Shown here one piece after another: positions 31,519 through 40,929 of a DNA stretch of 49,422 nucleotides. How positions within the stretch are numbered: the stretch's first letter is position 1; each line of letters opens with the position of its first letter. A program made the position numbers and the translations under genes. Source of the DNA: an uncultured Ruminococcus sp. (GTDB taxonomy: Bacteria; Bacillota; Clostridia; UBA1212); contig CADAZX010000011.1 of NCBI GenBank assembly GCA_902792515.1, positions 1 through 49,422 on the forward strand, read 5' to 3'. Below the pieces are notes generated by a model. That model searched no databases, was not told the origin of the DNA, and was given only the letters and a program-made list of their open reading frames with translations.

Positions 31519-33144
31519 TCACGGAAGCATCGCCATCGTGATCTGAAGCGCCCTCAGTGAAGGCGGGAAGTCCGCCATCGAGTAGTCGTCGCCCGTGAAG
31601 CCCGTCGTGCGCACGTAGCCGCCTGCGTAGTTTCCGTTGATGTACGCGGACGCGGTCGTGTTGTCGCGCTTGAACAGTTCAAGCTTGTAGACGGCACCCT
31701 CTCTCTCGGTGTATGTGACTGTCGCGACCTTTTCGCCGCGCGCCTCTTCGGAAGGCTCCTCGAGGTCGATTTCAGACAGCGCGAAGTTCGAGTAGAAGCA
31801 AAGCAGCAAATGGTTGAACGTCTCGTACGGCGTCGCGGTCATGATGTCGTTCGTGATGTCGTCGTCGCGGTTGAGCGCGATGTCGTTTTCGGTCGGAACC
31901 GTGAACCTGTTGTCGGATACGACTATCATGCACTTGTCGTCGTCGACAGCCTCTTTTCCGTCGAAGAAGCGCGTCACGACAAGCTCCTCGGTCTCCTCGC
32001 CCTTCGGGTTGGTCGTCATTTTCGTCTCGTACTCGTACTCCATGACGTGGTGCTCGCCGCCGATGTCGAACTCGACCTTGCTGAGCAGGTCGGAATCCTT
32101 GACGTAGAGGTACTTGTTCACGTAGTCGAGCGGGTTGATCGTCTTGTAGATGTAGCGCGTGTCGACCGTGTAGACATCGTAGAAACCGTCATCGGCGCCG
32201 GATATCAGGCAGTAATAGTAACTGCCGTCCTCGGTCTTGTTGCCGACCTTGATCATGTATGACTTGAGCGCGTTTCCGGTGTCGCGGAGGTACAGGTGGT
32301 ACTCGATGCCGGCAGGCGCGAGTCCGTATTTGACAAGGTCCTCCTCGGGAACGCCCTCTCCGCTGATCTCGTTGAGCGGAACGTCCTTCATTTGCTTAAG
32401 GATATCGTTGACCGAGCCGTTCTGGCTGTCGCGGTCGATCGGGTATTTCACCGCCCACTGAGCGCCGGCGTCCGGGTCGACTCCCGTGCACGCGAGCTCG
32501 AGGATTTTCGAACCGTTTTCGTTGACGATAAGACGCTCGGGAACGTCTGTCGAGAGGTACGTGAACGCCTTCATCTGGATGATGTCCTGCTTCTGGAAGA
32601 GCATGCGGCCGACAGAGTACACGCTGAGCTTGTAAACGTTTTTCGAGCCGTCGTCGAGGTAGACGTAGCGATACTTCTGCGAAAAGTCGTAGTTTCCGAT
32701 GAAGACTGTCGAGGAAAGGCCCTCCGTGTCGGTGACGGTGATCTTCGCGTTGCCGCGTTTTGCCTCGTCAAGACCGTATTCGGATAGATCCTCGACGTTG
32801 CGGATAATGACGCCCGAAGACGACGTGACTATCGCGGATACGAGCGAATCGACAGACGAGTCGTACGTCTGGATAGACTCGTCCGAAGTGCATTTCCACG
32901 TCAGCTTTCCGTCCTCGCCATTCACGTGCTCGATCACGTACGTGTTCCCGTTGAAGGACGACTCGACCTTCGCGACGTCGGGGGAGTTTACGTTGAAAAG
33001 TCTCACGTACTCCTCCTGGATAGCCGTCGGGTCCGCCGGCACGTCGTTTTTATTTTTGTTGGTGACGTTCAGGATGATCACCGCGGCGACCGCAACGGCC
33101 GCAAGCACCGCCACCGCAATAATTGTAGTGAGATACTTCTTCAC
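31519..33144 (-). CDS. DUF4340 domain protein, membrane-anchored
   Basis: The 541-residue protein has a single N-terminal membrane segment (about 5-27) and an extracellular part with a repeated beta-rich DUF4340 pattern (LSEYGLDEAKR and LVKYGLAPAGIEY are the equivalent lines of two repeats). DUF4340 proteins accompany GldF/GldG-type ABC transporters. The start is GTG 33144 behind GGAGGAG, overlapping the GldG-type stop by 4 bp (GTGA), so translation is coupled. Cargo and role are unknown. Confidence 0.85.
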   Translation of the reverse strand: MKKYLTTIIAVAVLAAVAVAAVIILNVTNKNKNDVPADPTAIQEEYVRLFNVNSPDVAKVESSFNGNTYVIEHVNGEDGKLTWKCTSDESIQTYDSSVDSLVSAIVTSSSGVIIRNVEDLSEYGLDEAKRGNAKITVTDTEGLSSTVFIGNYDFSQKYRYVYLDDGSKNVYKLSVYSVGRMLFQKQDIIQMKAFTYLSTDVPERLIVNENGSKILELACTGVDPDAGAQWAVKYPIDRDSQNGSVNDILKQMKDVPLNEISGEGVPEEDLVKYGLAPAGIEYHLYLRDTGNALKSYMIKVGNKTEDGSYYYCLISGADDGFYDVYTVDTRYIYKTINPLDYVNKYLYVKDSDLLSKVEFDIGGEHHVMEYEYETKMTTNPKGEETEELVVTRFFDGKEAVDDDKCMIVVSDNRFTVPTENDIALNRDDDITNDIMTATPYETFNHLLLCFYSNFALSEIDLEEPSEEARGEKVATVTYTEREGAVYKLELFKRDNTTASAYINGNYAGGYVRTTGFTGDDYSMADFPPSLRALQITMAMLP

Positions 33145-34730
33145 AGATGTCTCCTCCTGAGCCAGATAATAAGTCCGATCGCGAGGATCGCAAGCGGGAT
33201 CGCTATCATCGTCACGATAACGAGCGCAGTCATCTGATTGTCCGTCACGACCACGGCGCTTCTTACGCCGTTGTTGTACTTTCTCGCCTCGATGGAGTCG
33301 CCGACGTTCGACTTGGACTCAAGCTTCATCCACTTCATGCTGCTCGCGACGATCTGCTGCGGAACTGACGCTCCGTAGTACGTGAGAAGCATGTCGCTGA
33401 ACGTCCAGCTTGAACCGAAAACGACGATCTGCGACGTCGCGCTGCCCTGGTGGCACTTTCCGCTCGCCGCGACGACCGAAATACCGGAGCGCGTGTTGTT
33501 GTCGTTGTCGATCGAAACCGACTTTGCGTTCTTGGTCGTGGAGATGATAGCCTCCGCCTCGGACGTGCTCTTGGTGTTGTCAAGGTCGAGCGAGCGCGAG
33601 TTTGCCACGTAGATCTCGGAGCGTTTGAGCGTCTCCAGAGACCCCTGCTGGCTCGTGTTGGCCTTGAAGATCCTGTCCTCGCCTGTGCCCTGCATCGCGT
33701 TTTCTCCGGATTCCTCTACGATCGTGCGCTCGAGCGAAATGCCGTAGTTCGCGAAGATCGCGTTGAAGTTCGTGAATTTCTCGTAAATGACCGAGTCGCC
33801 GGCAAGACTCTTGACGTCCATGAAGAAGAACGCGGCGTGGCCTTTTTTGAGCCAGCGGTCGAGCTTGTCAGCCGCGGCGTCGGTAAGGTCCTCGGCCGGT
33901 CCGCAGAAAATGATGCTCGCGGCGTTTTCGGGAATGTCGGAGATCCTGAGGTCGATCGTCTCCACGTCGTATCCGCCGTCGTCAATGTAGTCGATCAGTT
34001 TCGAATACCTGCTCATCTGGTTCTCGCCGAAGCCGGTGGAGTAGTAGATGACAGGAGTGTCGCCGGTGACCTTGAGAACGGCCGACGTGAGCTTCGTCTC
34101 CGCCTGCAGTCCGTAGGTGATCTCGTACTCGTAAAAATAGTTGTACGTCTGCTTCTCCGTCACGTAGAGGTCGGAGGACGTAAGGTGCCTCAGGTTGTTG
34201 CCGCACTTTACGATGTAGTCGTTTTTCGCGTAATTTCCCGACGCGCTCTCGCCGACCGTGTTCTTAAGGAACGAGGGGTTCCTGTCGAGGTCGACGTATT
34301 TTACCGTAATTCTCGGGAACTGGTCGTAGAGGTCGAGCACCTTCACGAGCTCCGCCCTCTTTCCGGGGCCGGTTTCCGACTCGCCCTCGACTCTGTCGTA
34401 AAGCGCGTAGATCGTCACGTCTTTTTCGAGCGCGTTCATCTCGCGCCTTGTCACGTCTGTGAGCGTGAACAGCTTGCCCGTGGTCAGGTCGATGTCCGGG
34501 AGCAGCTGGAAAAGGACGTTCACGAGCACGAAAACGGCCACCGCCACGACGACGAGCACAGCCATGTTCGTGTTCTTCGCGAAGCGCTTTCCGGAGAGGA
34601 CCTCGCGGATGTTGCCCTTTTTCTTCTCTTTTCCGCCGTCCTTCGCGCCGCTGCCGGCGTTTTCTGCCGCGTTCACTGCATCCGGGGCGGTTTTCTTAAT
34701 ATCTTTTTCAGCGGTTCTGTCTTTTTTCAT
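33141..34730 (-). CDS. GldG-type auxiliary subunit of ABC transporter
   Basis: The 529-residue protein has a charged N-terminus, a membrane segment (about 56-78), a large outside domain of the ABC_transp_aux/GldG kind and a C-terminal membrane segment (about 505-526). ATG 34730 overlaps the permease stop by one base (TGATG), and AGAGGTGG lies before it. In Bacteroidetes GldG belongs to the gliding-motility transporter; in Firmicutes the homologous operon has no established function. Confidence 0.85.
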   Translation of the reverse strand: MKKDRTAEKDIKKTAPDAVNAAENAGSGAKDGGKEKKKGNIREVLSGKRFAKNTNMAVLVVVAVAVFVLVNVLFQLLPDIDLTTGKLFTLTDVTRREMNALEKDVTIYALYDRVEGESETGPGKRAELVKVLDLYDQFPRITVKYVDLDRNPSFLKNTVGESASGNYAKNDYIVKCGNNLRHLTSSDLYVTEKQTYNYFYEYEITYGLQAETKLTSAVLKVTGDTPVIYYSTGFGENQMSRYSKLIDYIDDGGYDVETIDLRISDIPENAASIIFCGPAEDLTDAAADKLDRWLKKGHAAFFFMDVKSLAGDSVIYEKFTNFNAIFANYGISLERTIVEESGENAMQGTGEDRIFKANTSQQGSLETLKRSEIYVANSRSLDLDNTKSTSEAEAIISTTKNAKSVSIDNDNNTRSGISVVAASGKCHQGSATSQIVVFGSSWTFSDMLLTYYGASVPQQIVASSMKWMKLESKSNVGDSIEARKYNNGVRSAVVVTDNQMTALVIVTMIAIPLAILAIGLIIWLRRRHL

Positions 34731-35443
34731 CAGTTCCACCTCTTTCTCTCGATATTTACCGTCGTCAGGAACAGTACGAGCGCCGTGAACGTCAGGTAGT
34801 AGAGCAGCGAGGACACGTTGAACGCGCCGGCTGTGAAATCGCCGTAGCGGGAGGAGAGCGAAAGCCAGATCAGTATCCTGCCGAGCGTTCCCTTAATTGT
34901 CTGACCGATCGTCTCTATAAACGTGATCGCGATGAGGATTATGACGCCGAGCACCGCCGCGACAGGCTGACTGTCCGTGACGGAGGACGCGAACGTTCCG
35001 ACCGCGAGGTAGGCCAGGCCGAGCATAAAGAACGCAACGTAGCCGCCGACCGTCATCGCGAGCGGGAACACGCCGCCGTCGTTGACGTGGAACATCATAA
35101 TGATCGGGCAGATGACCGTCTCGAGGCACATTACCGCGAAAACGACGACAGAAGCGAGGTACTTTCCGGCAACGACCTTCCACGTCGGAACGGGCGCGGT
35201 GCGCAGCAGCACCTCGGTGCCGTTCTTTTTGTCCTCCGAGAAAAGCTTCATCGTGATGACAGGAATGAAGAATATCAGGAACGTCGTCAGCGAACCGAGC
35301 GTCATCGTGAATTCGATGCTCTGGTTGTAGAGGTTGATGTTCCAGAAGTAGAGGCCCGTCAGCACGCCGAAAAACGCGACGACGCAGTACGCAACGGGCG
35401 ATTTGAAATAGCTCTGCAGCTCACGTTTGAAAATCGCTTCCAT
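34730..35443 (-). CDS. ABC-2 type permease, GldF-like
   Basis: The 237-residue protein has six hydrophobic segments and the ABC-2 pattern, with the short cytoplasmic EDKKNGTEVLLRTAPVP loop between segments 2 and 3. It is the membrane channel for the ATPase encoded 3 bp upstream. The tight spacing with all three neighbours shows a single operon. Confidence 0.9.
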   Translation of the reverse strand: MEAIFKRELQSYFKSPVAYCVVAFFGVLTGLYFWNINLYNQSIEFTMTLGSLTTFLIFFIPVITMKLFSEDKKNGTEVLLRTAPVPTWKVVAGKYLASVVVFAVMCLETVICPIIMMFHVNDGGVFPLAMTVGGYVAFFMLGLAYLAVGTFASSVTDSQPVAAVLGVIILIAITFIETIGQTIKGTLGRILIWLSLSSRYGDFTAGAFNVSSLLYYLTFTALVLFLTTVNIERKRWN

Positions 35444-35446
35444 GGC

Positions 35447-36397
35447 TTACACCTCACCTCCCGTCGCATCCTTGGAAATGATGCTCACAAACTCCTCTTC
35501 GAGGCTCTTTTCGATTGCTTTCATCTCTAAAATCGGAATTTTCTTTTCCGCCGCGGCGAAAAACACCGCCTTGTTCGCCTCCGCCTTGCTGTCGGCGATC
35601 ACTCTGAAAACGACCGCGTTGTGCTCGATGCGCGAGAACGAAAAGCTCTTCACCTGCGGAACCGCCTTCAGCAGCGCCTCTGCCTCTTCCCTCTTCGCGT
35701 CGAACGTTACAACGAAGCGCTTCTCGCCGTTCTGCGAGGACGTGAAATCGGAAATCGAGCCCGCGCCCGCCACCTTGCCGTTGTTGATGATAACGACGTC
35801 GCTGCAGACGGCCGAGACCTCCTGCAGAATGTGGGTGCTGAGGATTATCGTGTGGTTGCGGCCGAGACCGTTTATGATGCGCCTGAACTCGATGACCTGC
35901 TTGGGGTCGAGGCCGACGGTCGGCTCGTCGAGGATCAGTATCGGCGGGTCTCCCACGAGCGCCTGCGCAAAGCCGACTCTCTGCCTGTAGCCTTTCGAGA
36001 GGTTCCTGACGAGTCTCTTGCGCACGTCGCCTATCTTTACGATGTACGTGATGTCGTCGAGCATGTTCTTTCTCTTCTTCTGCGATACCGATTTCAGGTC
36101 GCAAATGAAGTTCAGGTACTCGTTGACCGTCATGTCGCCGTAGAGGGGCGGCTGTTCGGGAAGGTATCCGATCATTTTACGGACTTCGAGGGGCTTGTCG
36201 GCGACGTCGATTCCGTCCACTATAACGGAGCCCGAGGTCGGCGCGAGATATCCCGTGATTATGTTCATCGCTGTGCTCTTGCCCGCGCCGTTCGGCCCGA
36301 GGAAGCCCAGGATCTCGCCTTTTCCGACATCGAACGACACGTCGTCGAGCGCCGTGACCTTTCCGTATGTCTTTACCAGGTTGCGTATTTCAATCAT
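35447..36397 (-). CDS. ABC transporter ATP-binding protein, GldA-like
   Basis: Walker A GPNGAGKST (34-42), the signature LSKGYRQRVG, Walker B LILDEPTVGLDP and the switch His in STHILQE are all intact. The 316-residue length includes a C-terminal regulatory region of about 90 residues, as in CcmA/NatA-like ATPases. It is first in the operon ATPase-permease-GldG-DUF4340. Two 15-bp direct repeats lie just upstream of its ribosome site. Confidence 0.93.
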   Translation of the reverse strand: MIEIRNLVKTYGKVTALDDVSFDVGKGEILGFLGPNGAGKSTAMNIITGYLAPTSGSVIVDGIDVADKPLEVRKMIGYLPEQPPLYGDMTVNEYLNFICDLKSVSQKKRKNMLDDITYIVKIGDVRKRLVRNLSKGYRQRVGFAQALVGDPPILILDEPTVGLDPKQVIEFRRIINGLGRNHTIILSTHILQEVSAVCSDVVIINNGKVAGAGSISDFTSSQNGEKRFVVTFDAKREEAEALLKAVPQVKSFSFSRIEHNAVVFRVIADSKAEANKAVFFAAAEKKIPILEMKAIEKSLEEEFVSIISKDATGGEV

Positions 36398-36416
36398 TTT
36401 TACTATTTTCTCCTAT

Positions 36417-36446
36417 TTATAGGGGTTATTCTTATAGGGGTTATTC
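36417..36446. repeat. Two adjacent 15-bp direct repeats upstream of the ABC operon
   Basis: TTATAGGGGTTATTC occurs at 36417-36431 and 36432-36446, just upstream of the ATPase ribosome site (AGGAG near 36410). This could be an operator or simply another tandem duplication. Confidence 0.75.
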
Positions 36447-36502
36447 GAATACTTAAATGTGTTGATCCCGTTTGCGCGAAGTCCGTCGGCTCAGCCGGGA
36501 CC

Positions 36503-37693
36503 TCAGTCGAGCGTGACGTAGGAAGCGTGGTCGCCGAACGGGTCGATCTCCTTGCCCGCGATCACGTACGACACGACTTTGTACTCCTTGTTCGCGAAGT
36601 CCACGCCGATCGGCAGGTAAGTCGAGAGCTTTGCCGGAGTGATGCTGTGGAACACGCTCTGTTTCAGAACCTCCATGTAGCCGGTGACTTTGGAGAGCGT
36701 CATGTTCTCCTTCGTGAAAAGCTGCGTTGCCACCTCGGTAATGAAGTTGGCCTGGTTGATCTTCCTGAAGTTGTCGCCGCCGGTTCCCGTGTTTTCGCCG
36801 TTCGGCTTCAACCTGTACCTTGAGCGAACGTAGAAAAGCGCCTCGCGCGCGGTCAGCTTGTAGCGGCCCTGTCTGATGGCCAGCTCACCCTCGACCGTGT
36901 ACATGTTTTCGGGGGACGTGACGTAGACGCCGCCCGCGATGTCGACAATGTCCATAAATCCGTAGAAGTCAACGTAAACGTAGTCGTCGATCTCGCACCC
37001 GGGAAGGAGCGCCGACAGAACCGCGCACATGTAGTCGATTCCGGAGTTGCCGAACTTGCCGCCGACGTAGTTGATGACCGTGCTGCCGATGTAGACGCAC
37101 GCGTTGATCTTATGCGAGCCGGGAAGGTTGTAGTAGTGGTACTTTTTCATCGCCTCCTGCGTCGCCTTGGCGTGCGGAACGTAGGTGTCTCTCGGAACCG
37201 AGATCAGCTTCATGACCTTCGTCTTCTCGTTGATGTTGAGGATGAAAATGGAGTCGGCCAGCTGCTCCTCAGGGTTGAAGCCGAGAAGAAGCACGTTCCT
37301 TGTTCCGGGCTCGAATACCATTTCCGAGGCGTGAACGCGCACTGCCTGAGAGATATCGAAGCCCTCGCCCGAGTTGGGATCGGGAGTCGAATCCGGGTCC
37401 GGCGTGGCTACAGGTCCGGGAATGTACTCCGTGGGATTGGGGTTGACGGTCGCGTCCGGATCGGGCGTGGCGTCCTTGGCGTTGTCCCTGTGGAACGGGT
37501 CGTCCTTGTCGAGCACGTCGCCGCCGTGCTGGATGATCGTCGCCTGCTGGTTGTTGTCGTCCGCCTTCACCGGGTTGTAAAGAACGTTCAGCAAAGGCAA
37601 AAGAAGCGAAAAGTAGGCGGTCGAAAGAATGACTACCACCAGCGCGATCGAGGATAATATGATTATCGGTTTCTTGATTTTCGTTTCAATCAC
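36503..37693 (-). CDS. LytR-CpsA-Psr (LCP) family protein
   Basis: A short cytoplasmic N-terminus and one membrane segment (about 10-35) precede a Pro/Asp-rich linker and the LCP domain. The domain is marked by SIFILNINEKTKVMKLISVPRDTYV in two parts, SHKINACVYIG, GGVYV and YVRSRY. LCP enzymes join teichoic acids or capsular glycans to peptidoglycan outside the cell. The start is uncertain: the frame is open to a TTG at 37726 without a ribosome site, so I use GTG 37693. A TATAAT box at 37833-37838 (minus strand) lies upstream without a clear -35. The rest of 37727-38085 holds short GC-rich repeats and no gene. Confidence 0.86.
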   Translation of the reverse strand: MIETKIKKPIIILSSIALVVVILSTAYFSLLLPLLNVLYNPVKADDNNQQATIIQHGGDVLDKDDPFHRDNAKDATPDPDATVNPNPTEYIPGPVATPDPDSTPDPNSGEGFDISQAVRVHASEMVFEPGTRNVLLLGFNPEEQLADSIFILNINEKTKVMKLISVPRDTYVPHAKATQEAMKKYHYYNLPGSHKINACVYIGSTVINYVGGKFGNSGIDYMCAVLSALLPGCEIDDYVYVDFYGFMDIVDIAGGVYVTSPENMYTVEGELAIRQGRYKLTAREALFYVRSRYRLKPNGENTGTGGDNFRKINQANFITEVATQLFTKENMTLSKVTGYMEVLKQSVFHSITPAKLSTYLPIGVDFANKEYKVVSYVIAGKEIDPFGDHASYVTLD

Positions 37694-38085
37694 TCCTGTT
37701 GGTCTGCCGCGGAGGAGAGCGCGCAAAAGCGGCTCGAAAATGCTCCGTGCGGCAGTTTTCTTTTGTTTATCCGCCGGCTTTTATAACGGTCCGAAGGGTT
37801 CCGGAACGTTTTCGGGGCGGGAAAATCATCTTATTATAACCCGCGTGGTTTAATAAATCCTTAAGAGCCGGCCGGCGTTCGTCGCCACACGCGGCGCGGC
37901 CGGGCCGCTTAAGCGTATAGCATACGATTTTATAATAACACATTCCCGTGCGCGCGTCAAATAAAAAAGCGATTCCGGCCTTGTCCGCGCTTTGTCCGGC
38001 CTTGTCCTGCCGCCTCAGGGGGCCGTTCCGGCAGTATTCAGGCGGTATTCCTTCGGTATTCCGGAACGTTCGCGCGGTTTCAAAG

Positions 38086-38118
38086 CCCGAAAAAGCCGGC
38101 GGCGCCGGCTTTTTCGGG
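38086..38118 (-). terminator. Terminator of the leucine-rich-repeat lipoprotein gene
   Basis: A 15-bp perfect stem (38086-38100 with 38104-38118) closes a 3-base loop. A and T runs within the stem let it work on either strand. Confidence 0.88.
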
Positions 38119-38156
38119 TATCTGACCGTTCAAAATAAAACGTGTGCTTTCAGAGT

Positions 38157-39128
38157 TTACCTGCTTTTGTTGTATTCGACAGCAGGCGTAAACGTGGCCT
38201 CTTTGATGGTGATCGCCTTCCACTCCTCTTCGGTTCCCTCGTAATACACCGTCTCGACGCCTGAACGCAGGAACACGCAGGCGTCCATTTGGGTGAGGGA
38301 TTTGGGTAGAAAGACCGTTTTCAGGTTTGGCGTGTCGGCAAAATTCCACGAGCCGATAGACGTAAGTCCGGGGGCGAGGTCCAGGTTCTCGAGGGCGTTG
38401 CAGCCGCTTAAGGCGTTGGAATAAATCTGATAAGAAATGCCGTCGGGGTTCTTTATCGAAAACGTCTTGAGCGACGAACAGTCGGAAAAAGAGTTCGGTC
38501 TCAGGTCGCAGCATCCGAGAAGCGTGATCTCCTCAACTCCGGTGCAGGATCTGAAAGCGTAACCGTCGATCGACGTCACGGATTTCGGGATCGTAAGCGT
38601 TTTGAGCGATTCGCAGCCGTAAAAAGCGGATTCGTCGATAATTTCGAGACCTTCGGAAAGAGTAAGAGAGGCGATGTTTTTGCAGCCCGCGAAGGCGTCC
38701 TCGTCGATCTTCGTCACGGTCCACGGAATCGTGACGGACGTGATAGCGGTGTTCTCGCGGAACGCGCTCTCGTCGATCTTTTTGACGGGCTTTCCGTTAA
38801 TGTGGGAGGGGATCACGAGGTCTGTGCCGGTGAAGTCGCCGGCGCCGGTGATCACGCAGTAGTCGTCCTCTTCTTTGGATGCCAGTCCTTCGCTGCCCTG
38901 AACCGGCTCGGGGGTGTTTGCGGGCTGCTGTCCTGAAGGCGTTTCGTCCGAAGGCGAAGCGGTGTTCTGTTCGTTGCCGCCGTTACCGTTTCCGTTTCCG
39001 CCGGTCGTGCCCGGGTTGGCAGTCGTGTTCCCGCCGTTTCCGGAGGGGGTGTTAGAGCTGTGTCCGCCGCACGCGCAGAGCGAGAGCAGCATGACCGCCG
39101 CAATCGCAAAAGCAATAATCTTTTTCAT
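38157..39128 (-). CDS. Lipoprotein with BspA-type leucine-rich repeats
   Basis: The lipoprotein signal is MKKIIAFAIAAVMLLSLCAC with the lipid-bearing Cys near 20. A Gly/Asn/Thr-rich linker (about 22-80) leads to about six LRR_5 repeats of the type ..IDESAFRENTAITSVTIP... Surface proteins of this type bind host or glycan ligands. ATG 39128 follows GGAG; the longer frame to 39260 has no start signal. It is divergently oriented to the SGNH genes. Confidence 0.88.
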   Translation of the reverse strand: MKKIIAFAIAAVMLLSLCACGGHSSNTPSGNGGNTTANPGTTGGNGNGNGGNEQNTASPSDETPSGQQPANTPEPVQGSEGLASKEEDDYCVITGAGDFTGTDLVIPSHINGKPVKKIDESAFRENTAITSVTIPWTVTKIDEDAFAGCKNIASLTLSEGLEIIDESAFYGCESLKTLTIPKSVTSIDGYAFRSCTGVEEITLLGCCDLRPNSFSDCSSLKTFSIKNPDGISYQIYSNALSGCNALENLDLAPGLTSIGSWNFADTPNLKTVFLPKSLTQMDACVFLRSGVETVYYEGTEEEWKAITIKEATFTPAVEYNKSR

Positions 39129-39324
39129 TCTGTCATTTCTCCGTTCCGTTATAGTTCCGTTATAGTGCTGTTCCGGTTTGCAGGCAGGCTCCGCCCTTTT
39201 GGCGCCGCGCCGCTCCCGGAGTGTCTTTTCACTCCTCTTATTATCACATTTTCGCCGCAAAAACGCAAGATTTTATCCGCGATTTTATCGCGTGCCCGCG
39301 CGACGTTCTTCTTGAAGACCGTTC

Positions 39325-39353
39325 TTGAAACCGGCAGCCCGCGGTGGTATAAT
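39325..39353 (+). promoter_or_regulatory. Promoter, TTGAAA-N17-TATAAT
   Basis: -35 TTGAAA (39325-39330) and -10 TATAAT (39348-39353) with a 17-bp spacer. It drives the + strand gene group starting at 39469 with a leader near 110 nt. The rest of the gap 39129-39468 shows only a short direct repeat of GTTATAGTTCCGTTATAG-type sequence. Confidence 0.8.
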
Positions 39354-39468
39354 CCGTGTACACCCGAAAACGGCGGCTGCGGGAGCTCTTCGCAAACGCC
39401 CCGCGCCATCTTAAATACGGTTGGATCACATTTCCGGTGCGCTCACGCACGGACGAAAGGATTGTATT

Positions 39469-40122
39469 ATGAAACTTGAAGGCTTGAAAATCAACGTCCT
39501 CGGCGACAGCATCACGCAGGGCGTCGGCGCGTCCTCTCCCGACAAAATGTTTACGGAAGTTCTCGCGAGAAAGACCGGCGCGACTGTCAGAAATTACGGA
39601 CTCAGCGGCAGCAGGATCGCGAACCAGTGCATCGAGCGCCCGCACATCATTCCGTTCATTCCGAGCTACGTAGAGCGCGCGGACAGTATGGACCGTGACG
39701 CTGACGTGGTGCTCGTTTTCGGCGGCACAAACGACTTCGGCCACGGCGACGCGCCGTTCGGCGAATTTCTGAGCGAGGACGACCACACCTTCTGCGGCGC
39801 GATGAACGTGCTCATCAAGAAGCTCGTAAGGCTCTTCCCCGACGCGGAGATTGTCATTATGACGCCTCTCCACAGGCTCTCCGAAAACGTGACGACGAAC
39901 GAGCTCGGCCTGCCCTGCCGCGTTCTGAAGGAGTACGTGGAAATGGAGAAAAAGTACGCCGAGTACTACTCGCTGCCCGTTCTCGACCTCTGGAGCACGT
40001 CGGGAATCCAGCCCGCGGACGAGGTCCTCAGAGAGCGCTTCATGCCCGATACGCTTCACCCGAGCGACAGGGGCCACGAGCGCGTCGCCGACAGGATCAT
40101 CTCGCTTCTCAAGACGCTTTGA
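39469..40122 (+). CDS. SGNH/GDSL hydrolase (1)
   Basis: The 217-residue protein has block I GDS (12-14, Ser14 nucleophile), block III GGTND (85-89, Asn88) and block V DTLH (Asp194, His197), so the catalytic set is complete. There is no signal peptide, and it probably removes acyl or acetyl groups from carbohydrates in the cytoplasm. GAAAGGA is seven bases before ATG 39469. A close paralogue follows. Confidence 0.9.
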   Translation: MKLEGLKINVLGDSITQGVGASSPDKMFTEVLARKTGATVRNYGLSGSRIANQCIERPHIIPFIPSYVERADSMDRDADVVLVFGGTNDFGHGDAPFGEFLSEDDHTFCGAMNVLIKKLVRLFPDAEIVIMTPLHRLSENVTTNELGLPCRVLKEYVEMEKKYAEYYSLPVLDLWSTSGIQPADEVLRERFMPDTLHPSDRGHERVADRIISLLKTL

Positions 40123-40136
40123 CAAGCAAAGCTTCC

Positions 40137-40232
40137 GCGCCGCGCCGCACAGGTTTAAAGCCCGGCGTTTTCGCCTAATTTAAGAGGAAAACGCCGGGCG
40201 GCACCGGCGGCATAATCGAGGCGGCGCGGCGC
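40137..40232 (+). terminator. Two-level hairpin between the SGNH paralogues
   Basis: An outer 12-bp stem (40137-40148 with 40221-40232) encloses an inner 13-bp stem (40160-40172 with 40187-40199) whose arms contain TTTT/AAAA. It may weaken read-through or stabilise mRNA ends between the two genes. Confidence 0.6.
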
Positions 40233-40253
40233 CCGCAACAGAAAGGCGGCAAA

Positions 40254-40907
40254 ATGGATTTAAAAGGTCTTAAAATCAACGTTATCGGCGACAGCATTTC
40301 CGAAGGCGTCGGCGCTTCGTGCCGCGAAAACGGCTACTGCGACGTGCTCGCGCGGAAGACGGGCGCCGTTGTCAGAAACTACGGAGTCAGCGGCAGCCGC
40401 ATCGCGAACCAGTGTATCGAACGGCCGTGGTTTATTCCCCATCTCGACAGCTACGTCGTGCGGTCAGAGACAATGGACCGGGACGCGGACGTCATTCTCG
40501 TTTTCGGCGGGTCTAACGACTTCGGCCACGGTGACGCGCCGTTCGGCGAGTTTTTGAGCGACGACGATTTCACGTTCTGCGGCGCGATGAACGTTCTGAT
40601 TAAAAAGCTTGTGAGGCTCTTCCCGGACGCGGAGATCGTCATCATGACGCCTCTCCACAGGCTTTCCGAGGACGCGACAGTGAACGACATCGGCCTGCCC
40701 TGCCGCGTTCTCAAGGAGTACGTGGAAATGGAGAAAAAGTACGCGGAGTACTACTCGCTGCCGCTGCTCGACCTCTGGAGCGTTTCCGGAATGCAGCCCG
40801 CCGACCCGGTTCTAAAAGAGAGATTTATGCCTGACGGCCTCCACCCGAACGACAGGGGGCACGAGCGTCTCGCCGACAGGATCATATCGTTCCTGAGCGC
40901 GCTCTGA
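40254..40907 (+). CDS. SGNH/GDSL hydrolase (2)
   Basis: Same length (217) and mostly the same sequence as its upstream neighbour; long identical stretches surround GGSND and PLHRLSE. Block I is GDSISEG and block V DGLH. Differences cluster around 18-24 and 55-65, near the active-site entrance, which suggests a change in substrate after duplication. AAAGGCGG precedes the ATG. The GH43-like gene begins 22 bp downstream. Confidence 0.9.
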   Translation: MDLKGLKINVIGDSISEGVGASCRENGYCDVLARKTGAVVRNYGVSGSRIANQCIERPWFIPHLDSYVVRSETMDRDADVILVFGGSNDFGHGDAPFGEFLSDDDFTFCGAMNVLIKKLVRLFPDAEIVIMTPLHRLSEDATVNDIGLPCRVLKEYVEMEKKYAEYYSLPLLDLWSVSGMQPADPVLKERFMPDGLHPNDRGHERLADRIISFLSAL

Positions 40908-40929
40908 TTTTATAAAAGCGGAGGAGAAT

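Noticed and set aside
33450..34799. 449-codon open frame on the + strand
   Set aside because: Antisense shadow of the GldG-type gene.
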